Part shown: positions 1 to 7,631 of the stretch, piece by piece | How the letters are laid out: each line of letters begins with the position of its first letter | How positions within the stretch are numbered: the stretch's first letter is position 1 | NCBI GenBank assembly: GCA_046160865.1 | Contig: JBJXHG010000004.1 | Span: 30,312-94,311, forward strand | Reading direction: 5' to 3' | DNA length: 64,000 nucleotides | Origin: JBJXHG01 sp046160865 | GTDB lineage: Bacteria; Planctomycetota; UBA1135; GCA-002686595 | Notes under the pieces: generated by a model | Database searches by the model: none | What the model saw: the letters and a program-made list of their open reading frames with translations, nothing else | Told to the model about the DNA's origin: nothing | Made by a program: the position numbers and the translations under genes

Positions 1-1
1 C

Positions 2-253
2 TCACGTGCAACCTCCACGATCCCCATCATGAAAAGGAGCTTGGCGGTGCGGTGTTCGTTCCGCGGGAGGCTCGGTCGGGGGGGTGCTCACCGGCGCTGA
101 TGGCGGGCTCAGCACCGACGAGCGAGACGGTGCCGGAGAATGCACTGCTCGAACCGATGCGGGGTGTGACGCAGGAAGTTCGGGCATCGGTGCTACCGCC
201 TTGCAACTGGCGAACAGCACGAGGAGAGCCGTGGAATACGTGACCTTCTTCAT
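2..253 (-). CDS. small proline-rich lipoprotein
   Basis: An 83-residue protein with a short basic N-terminus, a hydrophobic core and a lipobox LFASC with Cys17, so it is predicted to be lipid-anchored after signal peptidase II cleavage. The mature part is rich in Pro, Ser and Ala and looks disordered; it ends in GGCT with a second Cys. The ATG at 253 was chosen because the signal peptide begins exactly there; a longer upstream reading frame exists but only as a shadow of the neighbouring gene. It lies 35 bases downstream of a secreted Cys-repeat protein at the end of a copper-resistance-like gene run, so a role in envelope metal handling is plausible but is inference. No family was recognised. 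Confidence 0.55.
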   Translation of the reverse strand: MKKVTYSTALLVLFASCKAVAPMPELPASHPASVRAVHSPAPSRSSVLSPPSAPVSTPPTEPPAERTPHRQAPFHDGDRGGCT

Positions 254-288
254 TGGGTTGCGCTTGTGATCATGCGATCCGTCGTCTC

Positions 289-984
289 TCAATCGGGCGA
301 GCGCCCATTGGATCCGACTGTGCCCCGATGCTCTCCCGTGCCCGCCGCATCGCGTTCCTTTTCTTCCTTGGCGCGCAGCTCTTTGGCTTTCGCCAGGACC
401 TTCGCCGGATCCTTCTCGATCTCCTCGATCAACTTCGGCGACGAAAGCCGCACGAGATGACCATCGATTACGACGAAAGCGTTCTTCACTGTCGCTTCGC
501 CCGTCACGGGGCATGTGCTGTTGGCGAGATCGGTGAGCTTGGGATCGTTGAGCTTCGCCAAGACGATCTGCGACTCCTCGCGCGCGCGTCGGACCGCCAC
601 GGAGTCGGCGACGAAGAACTCGAAGCCCTGCAGGACGACTGTCGGGGAGTCCGTCTTGATCTCTTTGCCCGACACCGGGCACTTCGTGTTCTCGATCTTC
701 TTGTTCGTCGGAAAAGCGGTGCGGTAGGCCGGATCGAGATCATCGAAGATGTCTTTGATGCAGCTCTTGCAGCACACGTAGATGCGGCCCTTCTCGGTTT
801 CCGCGAATAGCCGCGTCGACACGGGCTTGCCCATGATCGGGCACGAAGGGTTCGCGTAGATGGGGACGCTGACGGTGGACTGCTGCTGCGCGACGAGGAC
901 ATCGCCGGTGGCCTTCTGCGGATGAGCATGGGCCGAACCGAACAGTGGAATGGCGAGGAACAAGGCGGCGTTGAAATGGATCAC
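289..984 (-). CDS. secreted protein with three Cys-Pro-x-x-Gly (TRASH/YHS-like) motifs
   Basis: A 231-residue exported protein. The proposed GTG start gives a compact signal peptide (VIHFNAALFLAIPLFGSAHA) preceded by a good Shine-Dalgarno AAGGA seven bases upstream; an ATG at 1065 would add an unconvincing 27-residue extension. Three motifs recur: CPIMGKP, CPVSGKE and CPVTGEA. The first is followed by VCCKSC, giving a full TRASH/YHS-like metal-binding set, while the other two have only the first Cys. The C-terminus is a charged Lys/Glu/Ala helix. YHS and TRASH domains bind soft metals such as copper, and the gene lies in line with a copper ATPase, so a periplasmic metal chaperone or scavenger is inferred. 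The exact family is not known to me. Confidence 0.75.
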   Translation of the reverse strand: MIHFNAALFLAIPLFGSAHAHPQKATGDVLVAQQQSTVSVPIYANPSCPIMGKPVSTRLFAETEKGRIYVCCKSCIKDIFDDLDPAYRTAFPTNKKIENTKCPVSGKEIKTDSPTVVLQGFEFFVADSVAVRRAREESQIVLAKLNDPKLTDLANSTCPVTGEATVKNAFVVIDGHLVRLSSPKLIEEIEKDPAKVLAKAKELRAKEEKERDAAGTGEHRGTVGSNGRSPD

Positions 985-991
985 GATGAAG

Positions 992-996
992 TCCTT
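992..996 (-). promoter_or_regulatory. ribosome binding site deciding a GTG start
   Basis: On the minus strand AAGGA is separated by seven bases from the GTG at 984. This is the best Shine-Dalgarno match near the secreted Cys-repeat gene and is the reason for preferring the GTG start over the upstream ATG at 1065. Confidence 0.6.
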
Positions 997-1159
997 GAGC
1001 GAATCTGGAGCCGAGCAAAGGTCGACGCCTGCGAGGCGCGCGACACGAGGAACGCATGGCGACACGTCCGGAGTGCGGACTGAGTCGAGAAAGGCCGCGA
1101 GCGGCGGCGCGGAACGCGCGGCGCGGCCGGCGGGTGCGACCGAAGAGCGTTCGTTTCGG

Positions 1160-1573
1160 CTAGATGCGAAGCGGCACGTTGGCGCGTTCCCACGGCGGAT
1201 CGTGCGCGCGCGTCCGGGCCAACTCGCAGTTCTTCACGATGGGCTCCGAGATCCGAACGGCGCCCACGAGCGTTGCACTCGGCAGCGCGTCGATCGATGG
1301 GCTGTGCGGGAGCACCGACGCTGCCGGTTGGGTCGGAGTGCTGACCAGCACGCAGCGGCAGCCCGTGCCGCCGGCGCATTGAATCCAATGGACCGGCTCG
1401 TCTTCCGGTTGCTCGTCGCAGCAACTCGCGTCGCGCTCCGAAGCGCGTGCGTCCGCGTGCGCGTCCCCGCCGCCCAGGAGGCCGTTGCACAGGCAGACTC
1501 GGAACGTGAGGGCGCCGGGCACTTGCAAGCCCAGGGTCATCACGATCACGACGAGAAGGCGGTGGAGTGACAC
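1160..1573 (-). CDS. small exported Cys-containing protein, unknown function
   Basis: A 137-residue protein starting at GTG, with an N-terminal hydrophobic stretch (LLVVIVMTLGLQVPGAL) typical of a signal peptide. The mature region has Cys pairs: CLC near residue 27, CC near residue 51, and CAGGTGCRC near residue 66. It sits 9 bases after a 93-codon frame that itself overlaps the end of the copper ATPase gene, so it is probably part of the same transcript. Cys-rich exported proteins are frequent beside copper exporters, and periplasmic metal binding is inferred from context and cysteines only. I do not recognise a domain. Confidence 0.6.
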   Translation of the reverse strand: MSLHRLLVVIVMTLGLQVPGALTFRVCLCNGLLGGGDAHADARASERDASCCDEQPEDEPVHWIQCAGGTGCRCVLVSTPTQPAASVLPHSPSIDALPSATLVGAVRISEPIVKNCELARTRAHDPPWERANVPLRI

Positions 1574-1582
1574 GTGAATGGT

Positions 1583-1864
1583 TTAGCCGCGGACGCGCGG
1601 ATTGCGAGCCGGGGTCCGCGGACCCCGATCGTAGCCAAGAAGCGGCCCTGCATTGATCCGAAACGTGCATCTGGGCGCCGTTCCCGACGGCCGGGGATCG
1701 CGCTCGTGTCCGGGCTGGGTGGTTACCGGCAACGCGCCGGCCGAGTCGGGCTGGTCGCCCGGAGTCCAAACGACGCCCACCGCAAGTCGATCGCCCGCGA
1801 CGAGCGGTCCGGGCACCGCTCGAAGTGCGGCGCGGAGACCCACCTCGTGGTATTGCGTGCTCAT
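1583..1864 (-). CDS. hypothetical protein coupled to copA
   Basis: A 93-codon frame whose ATG overlaps the TGA of the copper ATPase gene in the form ATGA, the same arrangement used by many real gene pairs in this window. The first half has the GC-rich codon use of its neighbours. No signal peptide, membrane segment or known motif was seen; there is a single Cys. It could equally be a chance frame in a spacer. A perfect 16-base palindrome (GGGGTCCGCGGACCCC, 1611-1626) lies inside its 3' end, which weakens the coding case. Confidence 0.35.
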   Translation of the reverse strand: MSTQYHEVGLRAALRAVPGPLVAGDRLAVGVVWTPGDQPDSAGALPVTTQPGHERDPRPSGTAPRCTFRINAGPLLGYDRGPRTPARNPRVRG

Positions 1865-4305
1865 AGCTCGATCCGGCGCAAACGGAGCGCGTTCGCGATC
1901 ACGGACACCGACGAAAGGCTCATCGCCGCACTCGCGATCATTGGCGAAAGCAACCAGCCGGTGATCGGGTAGAGCATTCCCGCGGCGATCGGCACTCCCA
2001 GCGCGTTGTAAGCGAAGGCGAAGAAGAGATTCTCGCGGATGTTGCGCCGCGTTGCGCGCGCCAATCGCCGTGCGCGTAGGAGCCCGCGCAGGTCCCCGTG
2101 CACGAGCGTGATCCCGGCACTCTCGATCGCGACGTCGGTTCCCGTCCCCATCGCGACACCTACATCGGCGGCGGCGAGGGCGGGTGCATCGTTCACTCCA
2201 TCGCCGGCCATCCCGACCTTGTGGCCGTCTCGGCGAGCGTTCGCGACGAACTCCGCCTTCTGCGCCGGCATCATCTCGGCGTGGACTTCGTCGATGCGGA
2301 GCTTGCGTGCGATCACGTCGGCGGTCGGTCGTGCGTCACCGGTTAGCAACACGACGCGCACGCCGTCCGCTCGGAGCTGCTCCAGAACCTCTGGCGCGGA
2401 TGCCTTGAGCTCATCGGCCACCGCGAGCAGTCCTCCTGGTTTTCCGTCGACCGCAACGAAGATCACGGTGCGACCTTCGCGCCGGTGCGCCTCGGCGCGC
2501 GCGGCGAGCTCGTCGACCTCGATCCCCGACTCGGCGAGGAACGTTGCCGTGCCGAGCAGGATGTCGCGCGTATGCACGCGCCCGCGTACGCCCTTGCCGG
2601 TCACGGCGTTGAAACGCTCGACCGACATCGGAGCAATGCCGCGCGCCGCAGCGCCGGCTGTGATCGCCGCCGCGAGTGGGTGCTCACTAGCACGTTCGAG
2701 AGCGGCAGCCAGTGCAACGAGCTCGCGTTCGTCGAGCGGCGCGATCGCTTCGATGGCGACGAGCTTCGGTCGGCCTTCCGTCAGCGTGCCGGTCTTGTCC
2801 ACGACGAGCGTGTCGATCTTGGCCAGCGCCTCGAGTGCTTCTGCATCGCGCACCAGAACACCCGCGCGTGCGCCTCGGCCGACGCCGACCATTACGGACA
2901 TGGGCGTCGCCAAGCCGAGCGCGCACGGACACGCGATGATGAGCACTGCGATCGCATTCGAGAGCGCGAAGGAGAGCCGCGGTTCCGGACCGAAGGCAAA
3001 CCAAGCGACGAAAGTCAGCACCGCGATCGCGAGCACGGCGGGCACGAAGACCGCGGAGACGCGATCCGCCACGCGCTGGATCGGCGCGCGGCTGCGCTGC
3101 GACTCGCCCACGAGTCGCACGATCTGCGCGAGAAGCGTGTCGATCCCGACGCGCTCGGCTCGAAGGACGAGAGTTCCCGTGCCGTTGAGTGTGCCCGCCG
3201 AAACCCGATCCCCCGGTGCCTTCTCGACGGGCAGTGGCTCTCCGGTCAGCATCGACTCGTCGAGCGCACTGCGCCCGTCGGTCACGACCGCGTCGACCGG
3301 AACTTTCTCGCCAGGACGCAAGCGCAGAAGATCACCCGACGCGACCCTCTCGAGGGGAACATCCGCCTCTGTTCCGTCCGCGAAGACCTTGCGTGCGGCC
3401 TTCGGCGCGAGCTCGAGCAGCGAACGAATGGCATCGCCGGTACGCCGGCGTGCGTAGAGCTCGAGCACTTGACCGAGCAAGGTCAGCACCGTGATCGCTG
3501 CTGCGGCTTCGTAGTACACCGGTAGACCGCCGTGGCCCGTCGCGAAGGATCCGCCAGTCATGGAGAGCGTCGCGAAAATGCTCCACACGAAAGCAGCACC
3601 CACGCCGAGCGCGATCAGCGTGAACATGTTCGCGCGGCGCACGCGCACGGAGTTCAGTGCGCGTGCGAAGAACGGTGCCGCACCCCAGACGACGACCGGG
3701 AGCGTGAGAGCGAGTTGAAGCCAGGAGAGAGTGAGGGGGCTCGCGCCGAACCCGAGACTCGGAATCATGTCCGCCATCGCCAGGAAGATGACGGGAGCCG
3801 CGAACACCCCGGAGACGAGCAATCGCCGCCGCATGTCGCGCTCTTCATCGGACGGACCGTCGTCTGCCGCGGCGAGCATGGGTTCGAGCGGCATCCCGCA
3901 GATCGGGCAATCGCCGGGACCGTCCTGCACGATCTCGGGATGCATCGGGCAGGTGTAGCGCTCGGCTGCGACCAGGCTCGCTGCATCGGCATTGCGGGCG
4001 TGCGACACCGACGCCGCGGTCACGTCGTGCGCGTCGTGTTTCGCCGGCGTGGACGACACTTTCCCGCAGCACGCATGCGAAGCCACGGCCACCCGTCCGC
4101 CGGAGAATTGCTCCGGCTCGGAGCGGAAGCGCTCGAGGCAATGCGTGCTGCAGAAAAAGTGCGTGGTGCCCGCGTGGTCGAGCGAGCCGGCCGCCGTGCC
4201 GGGATCGACACGCACGCCGCATACCGGATCGACGACGGTGGTGGTGGTCGCAGTGGCGATGGCGCGCTCATGCGTGCCGGTAAACGGATCCGTGTGCGTC
4301 TTCAT
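1861..4305 (-). CDS. copA: copper-translocating P1B-type ATPase with YHS and heavy-metal-binding N-terminus
   Basis: An 814-residue cation pump that exports Cu(I) across the inner membrane at the cost of ATP. Domains in order: a YHS domain (VDPVCGV near residue 25, FFCSTHC near 50), an additional HACCGK, a heavy-metal-binding domain (YTCPMHPE to CPICGMPLEP, residues 117-142), then membrane helices. The transmembrane CPC is at residues 459-461 (IIACPCALG), the actuator TGEP near 354, the phosphorylation motif DKTGT at 503-507, and the hinge GDGVND towards the C-terminus. It lacks the classical GMTCxxC domain. The start is supported by AGGAG eight bases upstream. A CorE-like sigma factor lies 161 bases upstream on the same strand, suggesting metal-responsive expression. 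Confidence 0.95.
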   Translation of the reverse strand: MKTHTDPFTGTHERAIATATTTTVVDPVCGVRVDPGTAAGSLDHAGTTHFFCSTHCLERFRSEPEQFSGGRVAVASHACCGKVSSTPAKHDAHDVTAASVSHARNADAASLVAAERYTCPMHPEIVQDGPGDCPICGMPLEPMLAAADDGPSDEERDMRRRLLVSGVFAAPVIFLAMADMIPSLGFGASPLTLSWLQLALTLPVVVWGAAPFFARALNSVRVRRANMFTLIALGVGAAFVWSIFATLSMTGGSFATGHGGLPVYYEAAAAITVLTLLGQVLELYARRRTGDAIRSLLELAPKAARKVFADGTEADVPLERVASGDLLRLRPGEKVPVDAVVTDGRSALDESMLTGEPLPVEKAPGDRVSAGTLNGTGTLVLRAERVGIDTLLAQIVRLVGESQRSRAPIQRVADRVSAVFVPAVLAIAVLTFVAWFAFGPEPRLSFALSNAIAVLIIACPCALGLATPMSVMVGVGRGARAGVLVRDAEALEALAKIDTLVVDKTGTLTEGRPKLVAIEAIAPLDERELVALAAALERASEHPLAAAITAGAAARGIAPMSVERFNAVTGKGVRGRVHTRDILLGTATFLAESGIEVDELAARAEAHRREGRTVIFVAVDGKPGGLLAVADELKASAPEVLEQLRADGVRVVLLTGDARPTADVIARKLRIDEVHAEMMPAQKAEFVANARRDGHKVGMAGDGVNDAPALAAADVGVAMGTGTDVAIESAGITLVHGDLRGLLRARRLARATRRNIRENLFFAFAYNALGVPIAAGMLYPITGWLLSPMIASAAMSLSSVSVIANALRLRRIEL

Positions 4306-4466
4306 GGCAGGTCTCCTCGTGGTTGCCTGGGAGACGAATGCCAGTCCGGTGCATTACACGGTCCGTCGCATCTCGCGGTCTCACGGGCGCGATCGCCGAG
4401 AATCGCGGCAGCAATCCGGATGCCGCCGCCATGAGGTGAGCAGGAGGCGCGCCCCCGCGCTCGACC

Positions 4467-5069
4467 TCAAGCACAGCCGCCGGACATCTCGCGGCACGAG
4501 CAATCCAGGCAGCCGTGCGCGGCGCACGTTCCACAACTCGCGACGACTCGCTTTCGGAGCGCGGCTCGGGCGCGGAATAGCCGCACGCCCGCGTTGTTGG
4601 CGGAGATACCTACTTCCGTTGCGAACGCTTCGACGGGCAACCCGTCCAGATCGACTCTGCGGATCGCCAGCGCGTACTCCGGCTTGAGGGTGTCTGCGAG
4701 CGCAGAAACGCAGCGGCAGATCTCGTCCTTCCATTCCGGCGTGGGCGCTTCTTCGCTCGTGTCCACCGCGACCCGGTCCACGAGCCTTCGTGCCGCGTCG
4801 GTGCGGCGACGGTGATCGATCACCGCGTTGCGAAGCGTGCTGTAGAACCATGCGACCGCGGACTCGTTCGCTCGCAGCCCGTCGACACGATCCAGTCCCT
4901 TGGCGAAAGCGTGCTGCAGGATGTCCTCGGCGTCGGCACGGTTGCCGACACGGCGCTCGAGGAACTCCAGGAACTGACGGTGGTGCGCCACCAGCGTGTC
5001 GACGACTTCCGCGTCCGAACCCGCCAGCGCATGCGTCGCATCCGAGTGTTCCGGGATCGAATCGGTCAT
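4467..5069 (-). CDS. ECF sigma factor with C-terminal six-Cys domain (CorE-like)
   Basis: A 200-residue sigma-70 family ECF factor. Region 2 covers about residues 25-90 (RADAEDILQHAF, VAWFYSTLRNAVIDHRRR) and region 4 about residues 110-175 (VGISANNAGVRLFRARAAL). After region 4 a tail carries Cys at 179, 182, 187, 190, 192 and 199 (CGTCAAHGCLDCSC), and there is a CRC at 118-120. In Myxococcus CorE such a Cys-rich tail senses copper directly and replaces an anti-sigma factor. Position just upstream of copA on the same strand fits control of copper export. The start lies 10 bases after glcF, so read-through from the glycolate operon is also possible. No anti-sigma gene is adjacent. Confidence 0.9.
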   Translation of the reverse strand: MTDSIPEHSDATHALAGSDAEVVDTLVAHHRQFLEFLERRVGNRADAEDILQHAFAKGLDRVDGLRANESAVAWFYSTLRNAVIDHRRRTDAARRLVDRVAVDTSEEAPTPEWKDEICRCVSALADTLKPEYALAIRRVDLDGLPVEAFATEVGISANNAGVRLFRARAALRKRVVASCGTCAAHGCLDCSCREMSGGCA

Positions 5070-5079
5070 TCCATCACGA

Positions 5080-6393
5080 TCATACGAATCGCCGTGCGCG
5101 AGCGGTCGGCTGGTGCGCGGTTGGCGGCGCGCTTGCAGCCGGCGCGGTCGCTCGCTCGAGCAGCTCCGCGAGGTGCACGACGCGCACGTCGAGCCCGGCG
5201 CGAGCGACGCCGCTCTCCCATTGCATCTGGCAGCCCGGATTCGCCGTCACGAGCGTCGTCGCGCCGCTCTGCGCGAGCGACGCGAGCTTCGGCTCGAGCA
5301 CGGCTCGGCTGTCTTCGGGACGTGTCAGCGAATAGATGCCGGCCGAGCCGCAGCACGCTTCGCTGTCCGGCATCTCGACGCGGCGCAGGCCGGGCACGCG
5401 ATCGAGCAGCTCACGCGGCGGCTTGCGAATGCCTTGACCGTGACAAAGGTGGCAAGGGTCGTCGTACGTCACGAGACTCGAATCGCTCGACGGTTGCGCG
5501 CCGGCGAGCGCGCGCGCGAGTCCCGCGGATGCGGCGGGGGACGCGAGGAACTGCGAGAGATCGACGACGCGCGCTGCGAAGCGCTCGGCGCGCGCTTTCC
5601 ACTCCGGGCTCGCCTCGAACAAGTGCGCGTACTCCTTCATGTGCGCGCTGCAACCCGCGCTGTTGACGACGATCGGTGTCGTCGCGTCGAGCTCTTCGAA
5701 CGCCTCGATCGTCGCGCGCGCCAGGGTGCGCGCACCGTCGAGGTCACCGTTGTGCGCGTGCAGCGATCCGCAGCACGCGTGTCCCTGCGGCACGTGCACG
5801 TCGAAGCCGGCGCGCGCGAGCACGGTGGCCGTTGCGCGATTCACGCGTCCGTACAGCTCGGGCATCACGCACCCTTCGAGCATCGCGACGGATCCTGCGT
5901 GCTCGCCGGTCGCCGACGTCCGCGCGGGCAGCAAGCGTCGCTCGTGAGCGGGCGGGATCCTGGGCGCGCTCGCGATGCGCTGCGCGAGGCCGAGCGTCTG
6001 GCCGAAGCGCGCGATGCCTGCGGCGACGCGGATCGCGAATCGGTGCGGCAACACGACGCGGAACGCGAGCCAGCGCAGCACGCGCGCGAGTGGACCTCGC
6101 GGCCGCGCCTTCTCGAGGCCCGAGCGCGTGTGCTCCATCATCGCGCCGAAGCGCACGCCCGACGGACACACGCTCTCGCAGTGACGGCACAGCAGGCAGA
6201 AGTCCATCTCTTCCGCGAACGCGGCATCGGCCTCGATCTCGGCTTCGGCGACGGCGCGCATCAAATGGATGCGGCCGCGCGGACTCGACGACTCGACGCC
6301 GGTCAGCCGGTACGTGGGGCACGTGTTGAGGCACAGACCGCAGTGGATGCAGTCGAGGCTGGCGGCGTAGTCGACGAGTTGCCGGGCGTCCAT
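5080..6393 (-). CDS. glcF: glycolate oxidase iron-sulphur subunit
   Basis: A 437-residue subunit that takes electrons from the GlcDE flavoproteins to the respiratory chain during glycolate oxidation. Two 4Fe-4S ferredoxin motifs are at the N-terminus (CIHCGLCLNTCP about residues 15-26 and CLLCRHCESVCP near 66), followed by two CCG domains (HACCGSLHAH; SEACCGSAGIY) typical of GlcF/heterodisulphide-reductase-like proteins. The ATG at 6393 lies two bases after the glcE stop. It is the last flavoenzyme gene in the run; the sigma factor gene follows after 10 bases. Lactate or other 2-hydroxyacid oxidation is an alternative substrate choice that sequence alone does not settle. Confidence 0.9.
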   Translation of the reverse strand: MDARQLVDYAASLDCIHCGLCLNTCPTYRLTGVESSSPRGRIHLMRAVAEAEIEADAAFAEEMDFCLLCRHCESVCPSGVRFGAMMEHTRSGLEKARPRGPLARVLRWLAFRVVLPHRFAIRVAAGIARFGQTLGLAQRIASAPRIPPAHERRLLPARTSATGEHAGSVAMLEGCVMPELYGRVNRATATVLARAGFDVHVPQGHACCGSLHAHNGDLDGARTLARATIEAFEELDATTPIVVNSAGCSAHMKEYAHLFEASPEWKARAERFAARVVDLSQFLASPAASAGLARALAGAQPSSDSSLVTYDDPCHLCHGQGIRKPPRELLDRVPGLRRVEMPDSEACCGSAGIYSLTRPEDSRAVLEPKLASLAQSGATTLVTANPGCQMQWESGVARAGLDVRVVHLAELLERATAPAASAPPTAHQPTARARRFV

Positions 6394-6395
6394 GA

Positions 6396-7631
6396 CTAGA
6401 TCCCGCCGTGGAAGCGGCCGCACGCGAAGACACCGGCCGGATCGAGCGCACGCTGCACGCGCCGCATGCGCGGCAAGCTCGCGCCGGGATCGCCAAAGGG
6501 ATCGACCGTGCGCAGCACGCCGGCCGGCGCGCGGCGCACGGCGACGGAATCCCCGGACGCGCGCATGCGCCGCACGAGCGCAGCGACGAGCTCGGGGACG
6601 GTCGGGCCGAAGAACGCATCGATGGTCGCGAGCGCGGGATCGGCGACGATGCGCGCGCTCGGCGCGCACGCGAGCACTTGCGCGAGCGCGTGTGCCACTC
6701 TCGACGGACGCACGGCGATGTGCAGATGCGGCCCCTCGGGCGCGGTGTCTGCTTCGAGCTCGCGCAAGCGCGCAACCTCGGCGGAGCCGTCGCCTGCTTC
6801 CGACGAGCGCGGGAGCGCTTCGAGCACGCGCGCGCGCTCCCACGCGACGGTCTCGCCCCCTCCGGCGAGGATCACGTGCACACGAAAGCTCGCCGGCCGT
6901 CCGTGCTCGCTTTCGATGCGCACGGTCCACGGCTGCACATCGAGCGCACGGACCCGGCGCGTCGCGGCGAGCGCGTCGTCGAGCGCGAGCTCGCCCGACG
7001 TCAGCACGGCGACGGCGTCGGGTTTCGCGTGCAAGCGCATCGACGCCTCGACGATCACGCACAGCGTTCCGTGCGAGCCGCAGTACACGCGGTGCAAGTC
7101 GTAGCCGGTGACGTTCTTCACCAAGCGCCCGCCGGTCTTCGCGATCGAGCCGTCGGACAGCGCGACGCGCATTCCGAGGACTTGGTGGCGCGCGGGCCCG
7201 AATCGCAGGCGCTCGAGGCCGCTCTGCGATGCGGCGAGCACGCCGCCGAGTGTCGCGCGTGTGGGCTGCGGCACGAGTGGCGAGAGGTGATTGCCGCCGG
7301 CCTCGACGGCGCGCGCGAGTTCCGCCATCGTGCTGCCCGCGCGTGCGGTGAGCGTGCCGTCGTGCGGTTCGTACGCCACGATGCCGGCGAGCGCGCGCGT
7401 CGTGACGGCGAAGTCCGCGCGCTCCGGCGCCGCGCACCAGCCGAGCTTCGTGCCGGATCCGAGCGGCAGCACGCGCAAGGAATCGCGCGCGGCGAAGCGC
7501 ACGAGCTCCACGAGCTCGTCCTCGGTCTGCGGCGTCGCGAGCGGCAGCGTGCGTGCGTCGCCGTCGACGGCGAGCTCGCCGACGTTGCGCGCCCCGACGA
7601 CGCGCTCGAGCTCTCGACGCGGCTCGCTCAC
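6396..7631 (-). CDS. glcE: glycolate oxidase FAD-binding subunit
   Basis: A 411-residue FAD-binding type 4 (PCMH) protein. The N-terminal FAD domain shows LGSGTKLGW, PTRATLGGVLA and TGGRLVKNVTGYDLHRVYCG, characteristic of GlcE. Compared with GlcD it lacks the HxGDGNLHPN motif, as expected for this subunit. The GTG start at 7631 overlaps the glcD TGA (GTGA), so translation is coupled. A much longer in-frame extension upstream is only the shadow of glcD. It forms the glycolate oxidase complex with GlcD and GlcF. Confidence 0.88.
   Translation of the reverse strand: MSEPRRELERVVGARNVGELAVDGDARTLPLATPQTEDELVELVRFAARDSLRVLPLGSGTKLGWCAAPERADFAVTTRALAGIVAYEPHDGTLTARAGSTMAELARAVEAGGNHLSPLVPQPTRATLGGVLAASQSGLERLRFGPARHQVLGMRVALSDGSIAKTGGRLVKNVTGYDLHRVYCGSHGTLCVIVEASMRLHAKPDAVAVLTSGELALDDALAATRRVRALDVQPWTVRIESEHGRPASFRVHVILAGGGETVAWERARVLEALPRSSEAGDGSAEVARLRELEADTAPEGPHLHIAVRPSRVAHALAQVLACAPSARIVADPALATIDAFFGPTVPELVAALVRRMRASGDSVAVRRAPAGVLRTVDPFGDPGASLPRMRRVQRALDPAGVFACGRFHGGI

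Noticed and set aside
2039..3457. Plus-strand Ser/Arg-rich frame
   Set aside because: Antisense to copA with low-complexity translation and no features.
5080..7437. glcF fused with an upstream domain
   Set aside because: The frame upstream of 6393 is Arg-rich shadow of glcE; the ATG at 6393 gives a normal GlcF.
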